Of a DNA stretch of 44,845 nucleotides, positions 1-7,874 are shown piece by piece. Position numbers and translations under genes: made by a program. The notes under the pieces were generated by a model. That model made no database searches. It saw nothing but the letters and a program-made list of their open reading frames with translations, and was not told where the DNA came from. Location of the stretch: the NCBI GenBank assembly GCA_016926795.1, contig JAFGNW010000230.1:1-44845 (forward strand), in the 5' to 3' direction. How positions within the stretch are numbered: the first letter of the stretch is position 1; each line of letters opens with the position of its first letter. Source of the stretch: Candidatus Zixiibacteriota bacterium. Lineage in GTDB: Bacteria; Zixibacteria; MSB-5A5; GN15; FEB-12.

Positions 1-2315
1 ACCTTGGCGTCCGGATAGCGCAAGCTCGTTGGCGGAGCCGCGAGCGCATCCTGAGGATACAGCCAGTGCAGAACGGAATCTATCACAACCTGCATGGTTT
101 CATCTTTCAAACTGAGCGGCGTGAAGCAGAAGTGAACCGTCTTATACAGACCGGTATTGTACCTATGGGCGACCGGGGCGCCGTCGAAGGAATAGTCGAA
201 ACCGAGCGGGTGGTCCAGCCCATAATAGGATTTGTACAGGTACATACCCTCGGTGCCGTACACGCGCGAGGACCAGTTGACCTCCGGCAGAGCGTGCAGT
301 TCCGCCGGTTTGAAGATTCTCGGGTTAACATAAGACATCGGCAGGGTATCATTATAGGAGAAACCCTTGATCACCGGGCCGTCGGGGAACCAGTAATAAC
401 GCCGGTTCAGCTGGTTGGTGTCAATCTCCAAATCCGGCCATTTGCCGGGATTCAAGCTGATCGCACCGACAAAGTCCTCGATTCGACGGTGGGGTCGTTT
501 AATCGGATTGGGAATCCACTCGCCGTTAACATAAATGGAATCCGCTTCGAGGTCAAAAGAATGGTAACCCCAGCCGGAATAAACCATACCGTAAACCGGG
601 TCAACCCCGAAATGTTCGGCGTAATCATCGTCCGGTATGACCAGGTTGGCGCCAACTCTCGGACTGTCGTTAAAGCTGCCTATAATCGGGGCTCGCATAG
701 TCAGCCAGACGTTCACCCCCGCTTCAAGGGCGATATAAACATTCCTGCCAATCGCAGTCGGCTGACCGCCGGGTCCGGTGGTAATACCGGATTGGTTGAC
801 ATCGTCACTGTACAAAATCAGTATCTTGTGCTGCAGCATCCGCCGTAAAGCCACTTTATCACCGGCCTTACTGGAATAGATGTAGTCAACATACTGACCC
901 TTCTGATTCGGATCCAAATCCGGATACATAGGCGTTATATCGAAATCGGTAACGATGCCTTCATTGATGCTCCAGTTCGTGATAACGGAATCCCAATAAT
1001 GAACAGCGGTATCAATTTCGTACATGCCGTCGACACTTTTATAAGGTGCGTTGATACGCCCCCTCCCTATCTTGGAGAAGTCGATGACCAGGATATCCCG
1101 TTCGTATTTCGGTTGGATGACGTTGATTGCCTTATAATCCGGCGTCAGGTCAACCACCTGGGCGGCGTCCCGAGCTTGCACCCAGAAAATGAATTTCATG
1201 CCCCGGGTCGTATCTGCTGCCGGGTCCGATACCGTTGGATAAACATCATAAAGGGTGTCCCGAACCGAAGTTATCCAGCCGTCGGAAGTCTGGCGAAGCT
1301 TGTTAAAATTCGTGTCGGCAATAAAATCCGGGTCGGTTACATCAAAGAGCGTGTCGAACTGGCCGTATATACCCCACTGGCCGATACTGTCGGGATGGGG
1401 GGTGAAATCGTCAATATATATGGTCTGGGAATCGATTTCCACATAACAGGTATCCTCGATGGTATCGCATACGTACGAGGAATCGACCAGGATAAAGAAA
1501 GTATCGATTCCGTAATAATACAATTCCGCAGTACGGGTGACGAAAACAACTTTAACGAAGGAATCGATCAAATCCTCGTAAGGTCCGCCAGCGACGGTGT
1601 CCGATTTATAGGGACCGAACAGCTTCCACTGGAACTGGAAGAGAGTATCCTCGAGGTCCGGGTCCTCCCCTTCCCATCTTACCGGGATACCGGTGTTGAC
1701 ACCACCGGCCGTAACGGCATTGATATATTCCCGGGCAAGGTCGATGCCGATAATCCGGGTATCGGGAGGGTAGTCGTTTCTCAAAATGAGTTTAAAGACA
1801 ACCTCCGAGGACAGACCTTCATCATCGAAAGCCTGAAGGAAGACATATTGGGGCACAAATTCCAGAACCGGATTGGTCAGGCTGGCCGACATGGATACGA
1901 TTTGCGAGGTTTGCGGATCGTCGATAGTAACCGGTAAAAAGGTCCAGTTCAGCGTATCGCCGTCAAGAACAAACGAGGAATCGTTCGGGGACATCGCCCG
2001 CAGGAAATCGGCGAAACTAGCCGCTGACTCACCGGCGGCAGTATCAATATAGGCGGCTTTGACAACCACATAGCGGAACAGGGTAACCTGACCGTCATAG
2101 TCGGTGCCGACCCAATGAATAACATCGTTGAAAGATTCTTTATAACCGTCCGGCGGAATATTCACGAAATAAACCTGAGGTGGTCGGTTGGCGTTTTTGG
2201 TGCCGCTGATGCGATCGGAACAACTGGAGATATACAGGGAGGAGAAAACCAGTACCGCCAATATAAAAACCGTCAGAACCGCCGTTCGGCCGTGATATTT
2301 AGTTTTAAAAGTCAT
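1..2315 (-). CDS. Large secreted lipoprotein, 3' end beyond window
   Basis: The frame is open from an ATG at 2315 to the left edge, at least 771 residues, so the stop lies outside the window. The N-terminus has a basic start, a hydrophobic stretch and a Cys in LYISSCSD near residue 32, which fits a lipoprotein signal peptide. GGAG lies about 9 bases before the start. The mature part is rich in Asp, Tyr and Thr with Ig-like beta segments (RPPQVYFVNIPPDGY, then PPDTRIIGID). Further in are the phrases KYERDILVIDFSK and ALEAGVNVWLTM, which look like alpha/beta strands. It is the last visible gene of an operon with the PorV-like gene (21-base gap) and the TonB-dependent receptor. I recognise no specific family. 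Similar lipoproteins are common beside PorV-like genes in FCB bacteria, so an outer-surface role is inferred. Confidence 0.8.
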   Translation of the reverse strand, partial: MTFKTKYHGRTAVLTVFILAVLVFSSLYISSCSDRISGTKNANRPPQVYFVNIPPDGYKESFNDVIHWVGTDYDGQVTLFRYVVVKAAYIDTAAGESAASFADFLRAMSPNDSSFVLDGDTLNWTFLPVTIDDPQTSQIVSMSASLTNPVLEFVPQYVFLQAFDDEGLSSEVVFKLILRNDYPPDTRIIGIDLAREYINAVTAGGVNTGIPVRWEGEDPDLEDTLFQFQWKLFGPYKSDTVAGGPYEDLIDSFVKVVFVTRTAELYYYGIDTFFILVDSSYVCDTIEDTCYVEIDSQTIYIDDFTPHPDSIGQWGIYGQFDTLFDVTDPDFIADTNFNKLRQTSDGWITSVRDTLYDVYPTVSDPAADTTRGMKFIFWVQARDAAQVVDLTPDYKAINVIQPKYERDILVIDFSKIGRGRINAPYKSVDGMYEIDTAVHYWDSVITNWSINEGIVTDFDITPMYPDLDPNQKGQYVDYIYSSKAGDKVALRRMLQHKILILYSDDVNQSGITTGPGGQPTAIGRNVYIALEAGVNVWLTMRAPIIGSFNDSPRVGANLVIPDDDYAEHFGVDPVYGMVYSGWGYHSFDLEADSIYVNGEWIPNPIKRPHRRIEDFVGAISLNPGKWPDLEIDTNQLNRRYYWFPDGPVIKGFSYNDTLPMSYVNPRIFKPAELHALPEVNWSSRVYGTEGMYLYKSYYGLDHPLGFDYSFDGAPVAHRYNTGLYKTVHFCFTPLSLKDETMQVVIDSVLHWLYPQDALAAPPTSLRYPDAK

Positions 2316-2336
2316 TTGTTATTACTCCATTCCTCA

Positions 2337-3326
2337 TTAAAACGCAATTAACATGCTAAAGCGATGAACCTCGGTGAGAATACCGAAATCCTGGAAGGCG
2401 TAATCGAAACGAAGCTCGCCGTCTTCCCCGAACGGAAATCTCAAACCGCCGCCGGCCGTAAAGCCGTCCTCATCATAGTGCATCCGGGTACCGCTGCGAA
2501 GAATGAAACGGTCCTTGAAAACATATTCGACACCCATATTGTACTTTTCCAGGTTGTCGGAAGGGTGTGAACCTTCGATTGAGAAAGTCACGAAATTATC
2601 GGTTCGCTCCAGAATGTTGATGCAACCGCCGAACTTGAAGTTAATCGGCAACGGGTAATCGTTTTGAACCATGTTCAAATCGGGTCCGAAATTAGTAATC
2701 ACCATGGCGATTTTGAAGCCGCGGAAGCCGGTATCGTAGGACGTACCGATGTCGGCAGCCCAGCCGCTGGCCGATTCATCGGCGTAATACTCACCGATAT
2801 ACTTCACGTTGAAACCGATAGAGAATCGGTCCGTGAGATAACGGCCGTATCCAACCGAAAAAGCGATATCGTTGGCCTGAAACATCCGACCGGTACCGTC
2901 CGGTCCATCGCCGTAAGTTCTCTCAATCATATCGCCAGTGCTCAGGCCGTAAACGCCGAAACCGAGCACACCGCCGATCGACTCCAGAGGAAAACCAACG
3001 GCACCGAAACCGTAATTGATATCAGCCGGCATCTTGATGTAGGTAAACATAGCCTCCCGACCCAGCAGGGACGTCAACCCGGCCGGGTTGTAATACACGG
3101 CCGAAATATCATCGGATACGGCCGTGAAAGCGTCAGCCATCCCCATGGCTCGAGCTGATACCCCCAGTTCGAGAAATTGAGCACCGGTCGTTCCGACCTT
3201 AGCCTGAGCGTTGACCCGGGCAGGCAACACGGCCAGAACCAGGAACGACAGGCACAGCAGGCATAACAAGCCGGCGCCGGTATATTTCTTTCTGCGCGAC
3301 ACTGGAAGTCTTCTTTTCATTATCAT
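2337..3326 (-). CDS. PorV/PorQ-like outer-membrane beta-barrel protein
   Basis: A 329-residue protein with a long basic N-terminus, a hydrophobic signal segment ending near PARVNAQA, and the hallmark opening GAQFLELGVSARAMGMADA followed by YYNPAGL. That pattern is typical of the PorV/PorQ (UPF0164-like) family of FadL-related barrels, which in type IX secretion systems shuttle or anchor cargo at the outer membrane. The remainder alternates aromatic and polar residues as in beta-strands, and it ends in a terminal aromatic (MLIAF) as barrel proteins do. The start at 3326 has GAGG 5 bases upstream; an in-frame ATG at 3320 is an alternative. It sits 46 bases after the TonB-dependent receptor and 21 bases before the lipoprotein gene, so it is probably co-transcribed with both. 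A paralog lies at 43297-44310. Confidence 0.85.
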   Translation of the reverse strand: MIMKRRLPVSRRKKYTGAGLLCLLCLSFLVLAVLPARVNAQAKVGTTGAQFLELGVSARAMGMADAFTAVSDDISAVYYNPAGLTSLLGREAMFTYIKMPADINYGFGAVGFPLESIGGVLGFGVYGLSTGDMIERTYGDGPDGTGRMFQANDIAFSVGYGRYLTDRFSIGFNVKYIGEYYADESASGWAADIGTSYDTGFRGFKIAMVITNFGPDLNMVQNDYPLPINFKFGGCINILERTDNFVTFSIEGSHPSDNLEKYNMGVEYVFKDRFILRSGTRMHYDEDGFTAGGGLRFPFGEDGELRFDYAFQDFGILTEVHRFSMLIAF

Positions 3327-3372
3327 CTCAACCTCATTTATTTACAAATCAACTTTTTTCCTAATTCAAGGC

Positions 3373-6300
3373 TTACAGGTTAACTTCCAAACCTAACCTG
3401 ATCTGCCGGCCGTAATCCCAGTTGTAGGGATTAAGGTCATACTCGGTTCCGCCGTAAATGACCTGGGTGATGTTCTGTCGGGTATCGGGGCGTCCGGTGG
3501 CGGTATAAATATAGGTCACGTTCCGGGCGTCGAAGATATTCTCAACCCAGCAAATGAAGCTGTAATCGAGTCCGAAGAGCGAGAAATCCTTGGTGAAGCG
3601 AACATCGAAAACCGCCGTGGCCGGATACCGCAGGGAGTTGCGCTCGATCGATTCGGCCGTTTCCTGCTGAATATTGGGATAGCTCTTGTCCGGCGTAAAC
3701 GGTTGACCGCTCTCGATGACGGATTCGATCGAGAGAGACCAGCCGTTGGGAATCGGCAGGCCGAACAGCCGCGGCTTCACCGTATTCGGCACATAAATCT
3801 GAACGGCTGCCTTCAGTGAGTGCCGGATATCGTTATCCAGTGGCGCTTCGGACAGCGGCTCCCGCGACAGGTAGAAGTCACTCAGGTAATCTTCGTTGGT
3901 CTGGGAGGCCTTACCGTAAGCGAAGGCATAAGTGTAACTGACCTGGCCGTTGACATAACCGCCGCCGCGTTTTTCCAGAGTAAACTCGAAACCGCGGCTC
4001 CGACCATAGTCGGAGTTCTGATACTGCTGACGGGTCAGGCCGCCCACCTTCACCTGTTTGCTGTTGATCTTGTCAAACTCGTCTTTGAAATAACCCGAGA
4101 TGTCAATCGAGTAATATTCGCTCATGGCATACTTTACGCCGAAAGAGTACTGGATGGTTTTCTGGTAATCCAGGTTGTAGTTGCCGACAACATCGTTCTG
4201 GTCCACGGATGAAGTGTTACGCGCGTACATGTATAGGTATTCCGGGAGCTGGTAGAAATGGCCGTAGTTGAAATGGACTTTGGCCTTGTCCGATATCGGG
4301 TAGGAAAAACCTATACGCGGTGAAATTTTATGACGGTCACCGTAAATGATACCGGAACCGAGGTCGTCGTTACGCGCCACCTCGATAAGACTGTCGGTAT
4401 CCTGGATGAAGAAGTCCCAGCGGACACCCAGCGAAGCAATCATCGAACCGTATTCAAGTTTATCGCGGAAATATCCGGTCCCGGCCATCGGGCTGTAGTT
4501 AAACACGTCGCGGAAGGCGCCGCGGTCCGGGTAAGGACCGCCGTCATCACGACCGGTATAAAGAATGTAAACTCTTTCGATATCTTCAAAAGTAAAGCTT
4601 TCATGACGGAAAGCGAAACCGGCTTTCAGTTCGTGCGGACCGAGCTGGCGGAATATTTTCAGCTCCCCGCGGACCCTCTCGATCTCGCGCTGCGTCCAGG
4701 AAATATCTTCGGTATAGTTCCTGGGATCCAGGAAGTTATAGCTGCCACCGTAATCATATTTACCGTTGCCGTTGAGGTCGTCATAAGGTTCGCCCGGGTC
4801 GTACTGGTAATTGCGGCCGTCGAATATACCGTTGCCGTTGCGGTCGAGGAAAGGAATCCCCGGTTCCCACTGGCAACCTTCCGAACCCAGTTCGCAAGGT
4901 CCGTCATAGCGGCCGTTGTGATTGAGGTCATGATTCTCAATGCCGGTGCTCCGGATAAAGACATCGATACCCCGGTCATACAGACCGTTACCGTTGACGT
5001 CGGTGAACGGCTCGCCCAGAATAGAGTCCCCGTCGATATAAGGTTCCGGGCTGCGGTTATTGATGTTGGACACCAGATTCTGGTCGAGAACACCGTTGCC
5101 GTTCTTGTCATAAAGAATATCACCGGAGTCCCAAACACCGTTGCCGTTGATGTCGATAAACGGCTCACCTTCGAGACTGTCCTGATAACCGTTATTGTTG
5201 AAGCGGAATCCGGACCAGTTTATCGAACCGTCCGGGTTTGTATATTCGGTACCGCCCTGTATGTTTTCATCGAAAAGATATTCCCCGAAGGTGTACGCCG
5301 GCCCGTTCACATCCGTCCCGTAAATAGCCGAATCCGGGAACAGGTTGATAATCGGTTCCGGGGCGTCATAGACACCGTTGTCGTTCAGGTCCTGGAAACT
5401 TTCCCATTCGGTATCGAGGTTGAATTCATCGGGGTTCAGACCCTTGCCGGGATTGTTAGGATCACCGGGCTTCTGGGTATATTTAAAGGTATAATAGGAA
5501 AGCACCAGCTCATAGTTCATATCTTTTGAAATCGCCTGGGAAACCTCCAGTGAAAGAGATTTCCAATCCTCCTCGTATATCGGTGCCGTCGAAGATGAAT
5601 AACGATAGTTCCAGTCAAAAACCGTACCGTGCCGTTGAGAATTCTTGTAAGACAGAATGAACTTCAAATTCTGTTTGGGCCGGAACTTCAGGTTGGCCAT
5701 CCAGTAATACCGGTTGCGCAGGCGTTCCGGAATCTGGATACCGAAGAAATTAAAGAAACCGTAATTGTTCCGGGTTTCCGGAGTGTCGTAAGAATCATAC
5801 TGGTAATAACCGTCGTCCTTATCAACTTCAGCGTAGAAGTAATAAGTGAATTCCTTATCCTCCAGGAAATTAAGTCCCAGCGCCGGGAGAATTTTATTCT
5901 TGAAAATCGGGTCCGGACCGGAAAGAGAGAACCTCGTGAAATCATAGTTACGCGAATATTCGTTCAGGTCGGCATTTCCCAGGTCATCGGTAATATACTG
6001 GAAATTGATGCGGGTGTTATCTTTGGACCCGGTCTGGGTGGAGATTTTTACGATACCGCTAAGAGCGTCACCGTATTCGGGGTCGAAACCGTCTTTAATA
6101 ATCTGAATTTCCTGAATGGACCCCGATACCAGCGAAAGGTTCGCCCCCGTCTGGCCCATACCGCCGAGGGGGTCGCCGATCGGGACACCGTCGAGAATGT
6201 AGGATACCTCACCGGCCCGGCCGCCGCGGATAAATACTTCACCGGTTGAAGTGGTTTGAACACCAGCCACCTGCTCCAGCAGAGCATCCACCGTCTGTAC

Positions 6301-6747
6301 CGGTTTGTGCTTGATCGTTTCAGAAGTAATGGTCAGCTTGTTCTCAGTTTCAAAACGGTCAATCACGTCGTGGGTACCAATAACCTTGATCGTTTTATCG
6401 AGGTCACTGACTTTCTTGGTCAGTTTCTGAGAAACCTCGGTAGTCAGGTCAGCGTTCACCACTACATCCGAAACTTCGACAGTGTTATATTCGATAGAAG
6501 AGATCCTAATGGTATAGGTTCCGGGATCCAGGCGAGGGATAATATACTTGCCATCGAGATCGGTGAAGTTACCCATAGTGGTCCCCACGATCAAGACCGA
6601 GGCATTTACAACAGCTTCCCCCGTTTCAGCGTCAGTGATTGTTCCCTTAATCTGACCGAAAGCCGCTGCGAAAGCGGCGGTAGGCATTATCAGTAGACCG
6701 ACAAGGAAAATCGCCAGTAGAGTACAGAACCTCTTTTTATCGAACAT
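3373..6747 (-). CDS. TonB-dependent receptor with regulatory-like N-domain and Asp-rich repeats
   Basis: A 1124-residue outer-membrane receptor. Residues 1-28 are a signal peptide ending AAFAAAF. Residues ~30-115 are a carboxypeptidase-regulatory-like domain (GTITDAETGEAVVNASVLI, then DGKYIIPRLDPGTYT). Residues ~130-250 are a plug with GGRAGEVSYILDGVPIGDPL. The rest is a 22-strand-type barrel ending in an aromatic/hydrophobic tail (RLGLEVNL). Between about residues 451 and 664 is an unusual insertion with seven or eight copies of a DxNGNGxxD loop resembling EF-hand or dockerin calcium loops. AAGGAGG stands 8 bases before the ATG. It is the first gene of the receptor, PorV-like and lipoprotein operon. 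The substrate cannot be told from sequence; peptides or polymers taken up with the help of the associated lipoprotein are a guess. Confidence 0.9.
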   Translation of the reverse strand: MFDKKRFCTLLAIFLVGLLIMPTAAFAAAFGQIKGTITDAETGEAVVNASVLIVGTTMGNFTDLDGKYIIPRLDPGTYTIRISSIEYNTVEVSDVVVNADLTTEVSQKLTKKVSDLDKTIKVIGTHDVIDRFETENKLTITSETIKHKPVQTVDALLEQVAGVQTTSTGEVFIRGGRAGEVSYILDGVPIGDPLGGMGQTGANLSLVSGSIQEIQIIKDGFDPEYGDALSGIVKISTQTGSKDNTRINFQYITDDLGNADLNEYSRNYDFTRFSLSGPDPIFKNKILPALGLNFLEDKEFTYYFYAEVDKDDGYYQYDSYDTPETRNNYGFFNFFGIQIPERLRNRYYWMANLKFRPKQNLKFILSYKNSQRHGTVFDWNYRYSSSTAPIYEEDWKSLSLEVSQAISKDMNYELVLSYYTFKYTQKPGDPNNPGKGLNPDEFNLDTEWESFQDLNDNGVYDAPEPIINLFPDSAIYGTDVNGPAYTFGEYLFDENIQGGTEYTNPDGSINWSGFRFNNNGYQDSLEGEPFIDINGNGVWDSGDILYDKNGNGVLDQNLVSNINNRSPEPYIDGDSILGEPFTDVNGNGLYDRGIDVFIRSTGIENHDLNHNGRYDGPCELGSEGCQWEPGIPFLDRNGNGIFDGRNYQYDPGEPYDDLNGNGKYDYGGSYNFLDPRNYTEDISWTQREIERVRGELKIFRQLGPHELKAGFAFRHESFTFEDIERVYILYTGRDDGGPYPDRGAFRDVFNYSPMAGTGYFRDKLEYGSMIASLGVRWDFFIQDTDSLIEVARNDDLGSGIIYGDRHKISPRIGFSYPISDKAKVHFNYGHFYQLPEYLYMYARNTSSVDQNDVVGNYNLDYQKTIQYSFGVKYAMSEYYSIDISGYFKDEFDKINSKQVKVGGLTRQQYQNSDYGRSRGFEFTLEKRGGGYVNGQVSYTYAFAYGKASQTNEDYLSDFYLSREPLSEAPLDNDIRHSLKAAVQIYVPNTVKPRLFGLPIPNGWSLSIESVIESGQPFTPDKSYPNIQQETAESIERNSLRYPATAVFDVRFTKDFSLFGLDYSFICWVENIFDARNVTYIYTATGRPDTRQNITQVIYGGTEYDLNPYNWDYGRQIRLGLEVNL

Positions 6748-6923
6748 TACAATTCCTCCTTGAGATATTAAAACAGTAACATTTATCTAACTTATTTTAA
6801 ATCTTGGATTTTTTTAAACAAAGCGGTGAGGGAACTTTGCTTTTTCCAACCCATCCTCATAAAAAATACGTCTATAACCCTATTAATAGTTGGAGCTTAT
6901 GTTTACACTCCTTTCAAGCTCAA

Positions 6924-6953
6924 AAGATAGGTCAAAAAAGTCACAAAAGTCAA
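6924..6953 (-). promoter_or_regulatory. Possible sigma70-type promoter of the TonB receptor operon
   Basis: On the minus strand TTGACT (6948-6953) is followed after 18 bases by TATCTT (6924-6929). It lies in the AT-rich 262-base gap before the receptor gene and would leave a leader of about 170 bases. The same stretch has a three-fold TTTTGAC-like repetition, so the exact boxes are uncertain. Confidence 0.35.
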
Positions 6954-7010
6954 GCGATTTTTTCCCCTTAAATAACCTAAGCTCCTATCATAAAAGACTA
7001 TTGAAGAGGC

Positions 7011-7808
7011 TTATTTGTTTAATATTCGCCTCTGAATAAGGTTGTTTTTTTTTAAAAAAATGCATCTTTTTTTTATTTTCTCAAGTTCCTCCGGAGAGTT
7101 ATCCACCGCCACCACATCGAATTTTAAAAAAGATGCCATCGCTTTACGAAAAATTTCAGCTATTTCATTAAATTCTTTATTCACAATCGTTTGTTTGTCG
7201 GATACCGGACAAAGCCAGCCATCATTTAGAGCCGGATGCGATACTAACCCGTTCAACTTGACAGAGCCGTGCTGCAAAAGAGACGTACCGAGCCGTTTCT
7301 GGGCGGATGCAATTATTTTTCGGTTTTCGGAAACCAGCTCATATTTGGCCCGGGAGGCGAAACAGGGAGCTTTGTGAAAAAAATCCGGCCGGGCGTTTTC
7401 ACGGGAGGATTGACGCACTAATTCGGCTTCGAATCCCAGCATATTCAAAAAAAGAGCCAGAGCGCCTGCGAGAGCGCGCGAAGTTGCCGAAAGCGAGCCG
7501 ACCAGCATATCGTTTTCCAGACCGGCGCTGTTGAGTGCGACCGCGTAAGTATATTCCGAGGGGTCGTGATAAATCGCCCGGCCGCCGGTAAGACGACGGA
7601 TAACGGGTGTGTCCCCCACCCGGGAAAAATCAAGAGCGGTCTCCTGCCGCTGATTGTAACCGAAGGTAATCGCTCCCGGTCGCCAACGGTAAAGGCGCAG
7701 GCAGACCAGACCCGGTTCGTTCAGGACCCGCGACAACAACCATTCGTCGAAAGCCATGTTAAAATACGGGTCAGCGGCATTGTGTACATAAAACAAGGCC
7801 GGTTTCAT
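7011..7808 (-). CDS. LipM-like octanoyltransferase / lipoate-protein ligase family
   Basis: A 265-residue member of the biotin/lipoate ligase (BPL_LplA_LipB) fold. It transfers octanoyl or lipoyl groups to lipoyl domains of E2 or GcvH proteins in the cytoplasm. Seen motifs are NMAFDEWLL near the start, RRLTGGRAIYHD (the RRxxGGGAVxHD signature) and APCFASRAKYEL followed by KIIASAQKR. The Cys in that segment aligns in position with the catalytic Cys of LipM-type octanoyltransferases, so I favour LipM over LplA. The frame is open to a TTG at 7844, but that start lies inside the terminator at 7821-7848, so the ATG at 7808 is chosen. No strong ribosome site is visible. No lipoyl-accepting protein is encoded in the window. 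Confidence 0.8.
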   Translation of the reverse strand: MKPALFYVHNAADPYFNMAFDEWLLSRVLNEPGLVCLRLYRWRPGAITFGYNQRQETALDFSRVGDTPVIRRLTGGRAIYHDPSEYTYAVALNSAGLENDMLVGSLSATSRALAGALALFLNMLGFEAELVRQSSRENARPDFFHKAPCFASRAKYELVSENRKIIASAQKRLGTSLLQHGSVKLNGLVSHPALNDGWLCPVSDKQTIVNKEFNEIAEIFRKAMASFLKFDVVAVDNSPEELEKIKKRCIFLKKNNLIQRRILNK

Positions 7809-7820
7809 GCCGGACAGTAT

Positions 7821-7848
7821 AAAAAAAAACACCCTGGAAGACAAGGTG
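7821..7848 (-). terminator. Rho-independent terminator after the sigma54 regulator gene
   Basis: On the minus strand CACCTTG, loop TCTTC and CAGGGTG form a 7-pair stem (one G-U) followed directly by nine T. It stands 26 bases after the regulator stop and just before the LipM-like start. Confidence 0.75.
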
Positions 7849-7874
7849 CCGAATAAAAAAACTTGTTAAAAAGA

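Noticed and set aside
66-1937. Plus-strand frames of 260 and 312 residues at the left end
   Set aside because: They lie antisense to the continuous lipoprotein frame, which has a signal peptide, ribosome site and sensible beta-rich protein.
4330-5529. 399-residue plus-strand frame opposite the TonB receptor
   Set aside because: It is antisense to a clear receptor gene; its composition is the complement of Asp/Asn/Gly codons and it has no domain.
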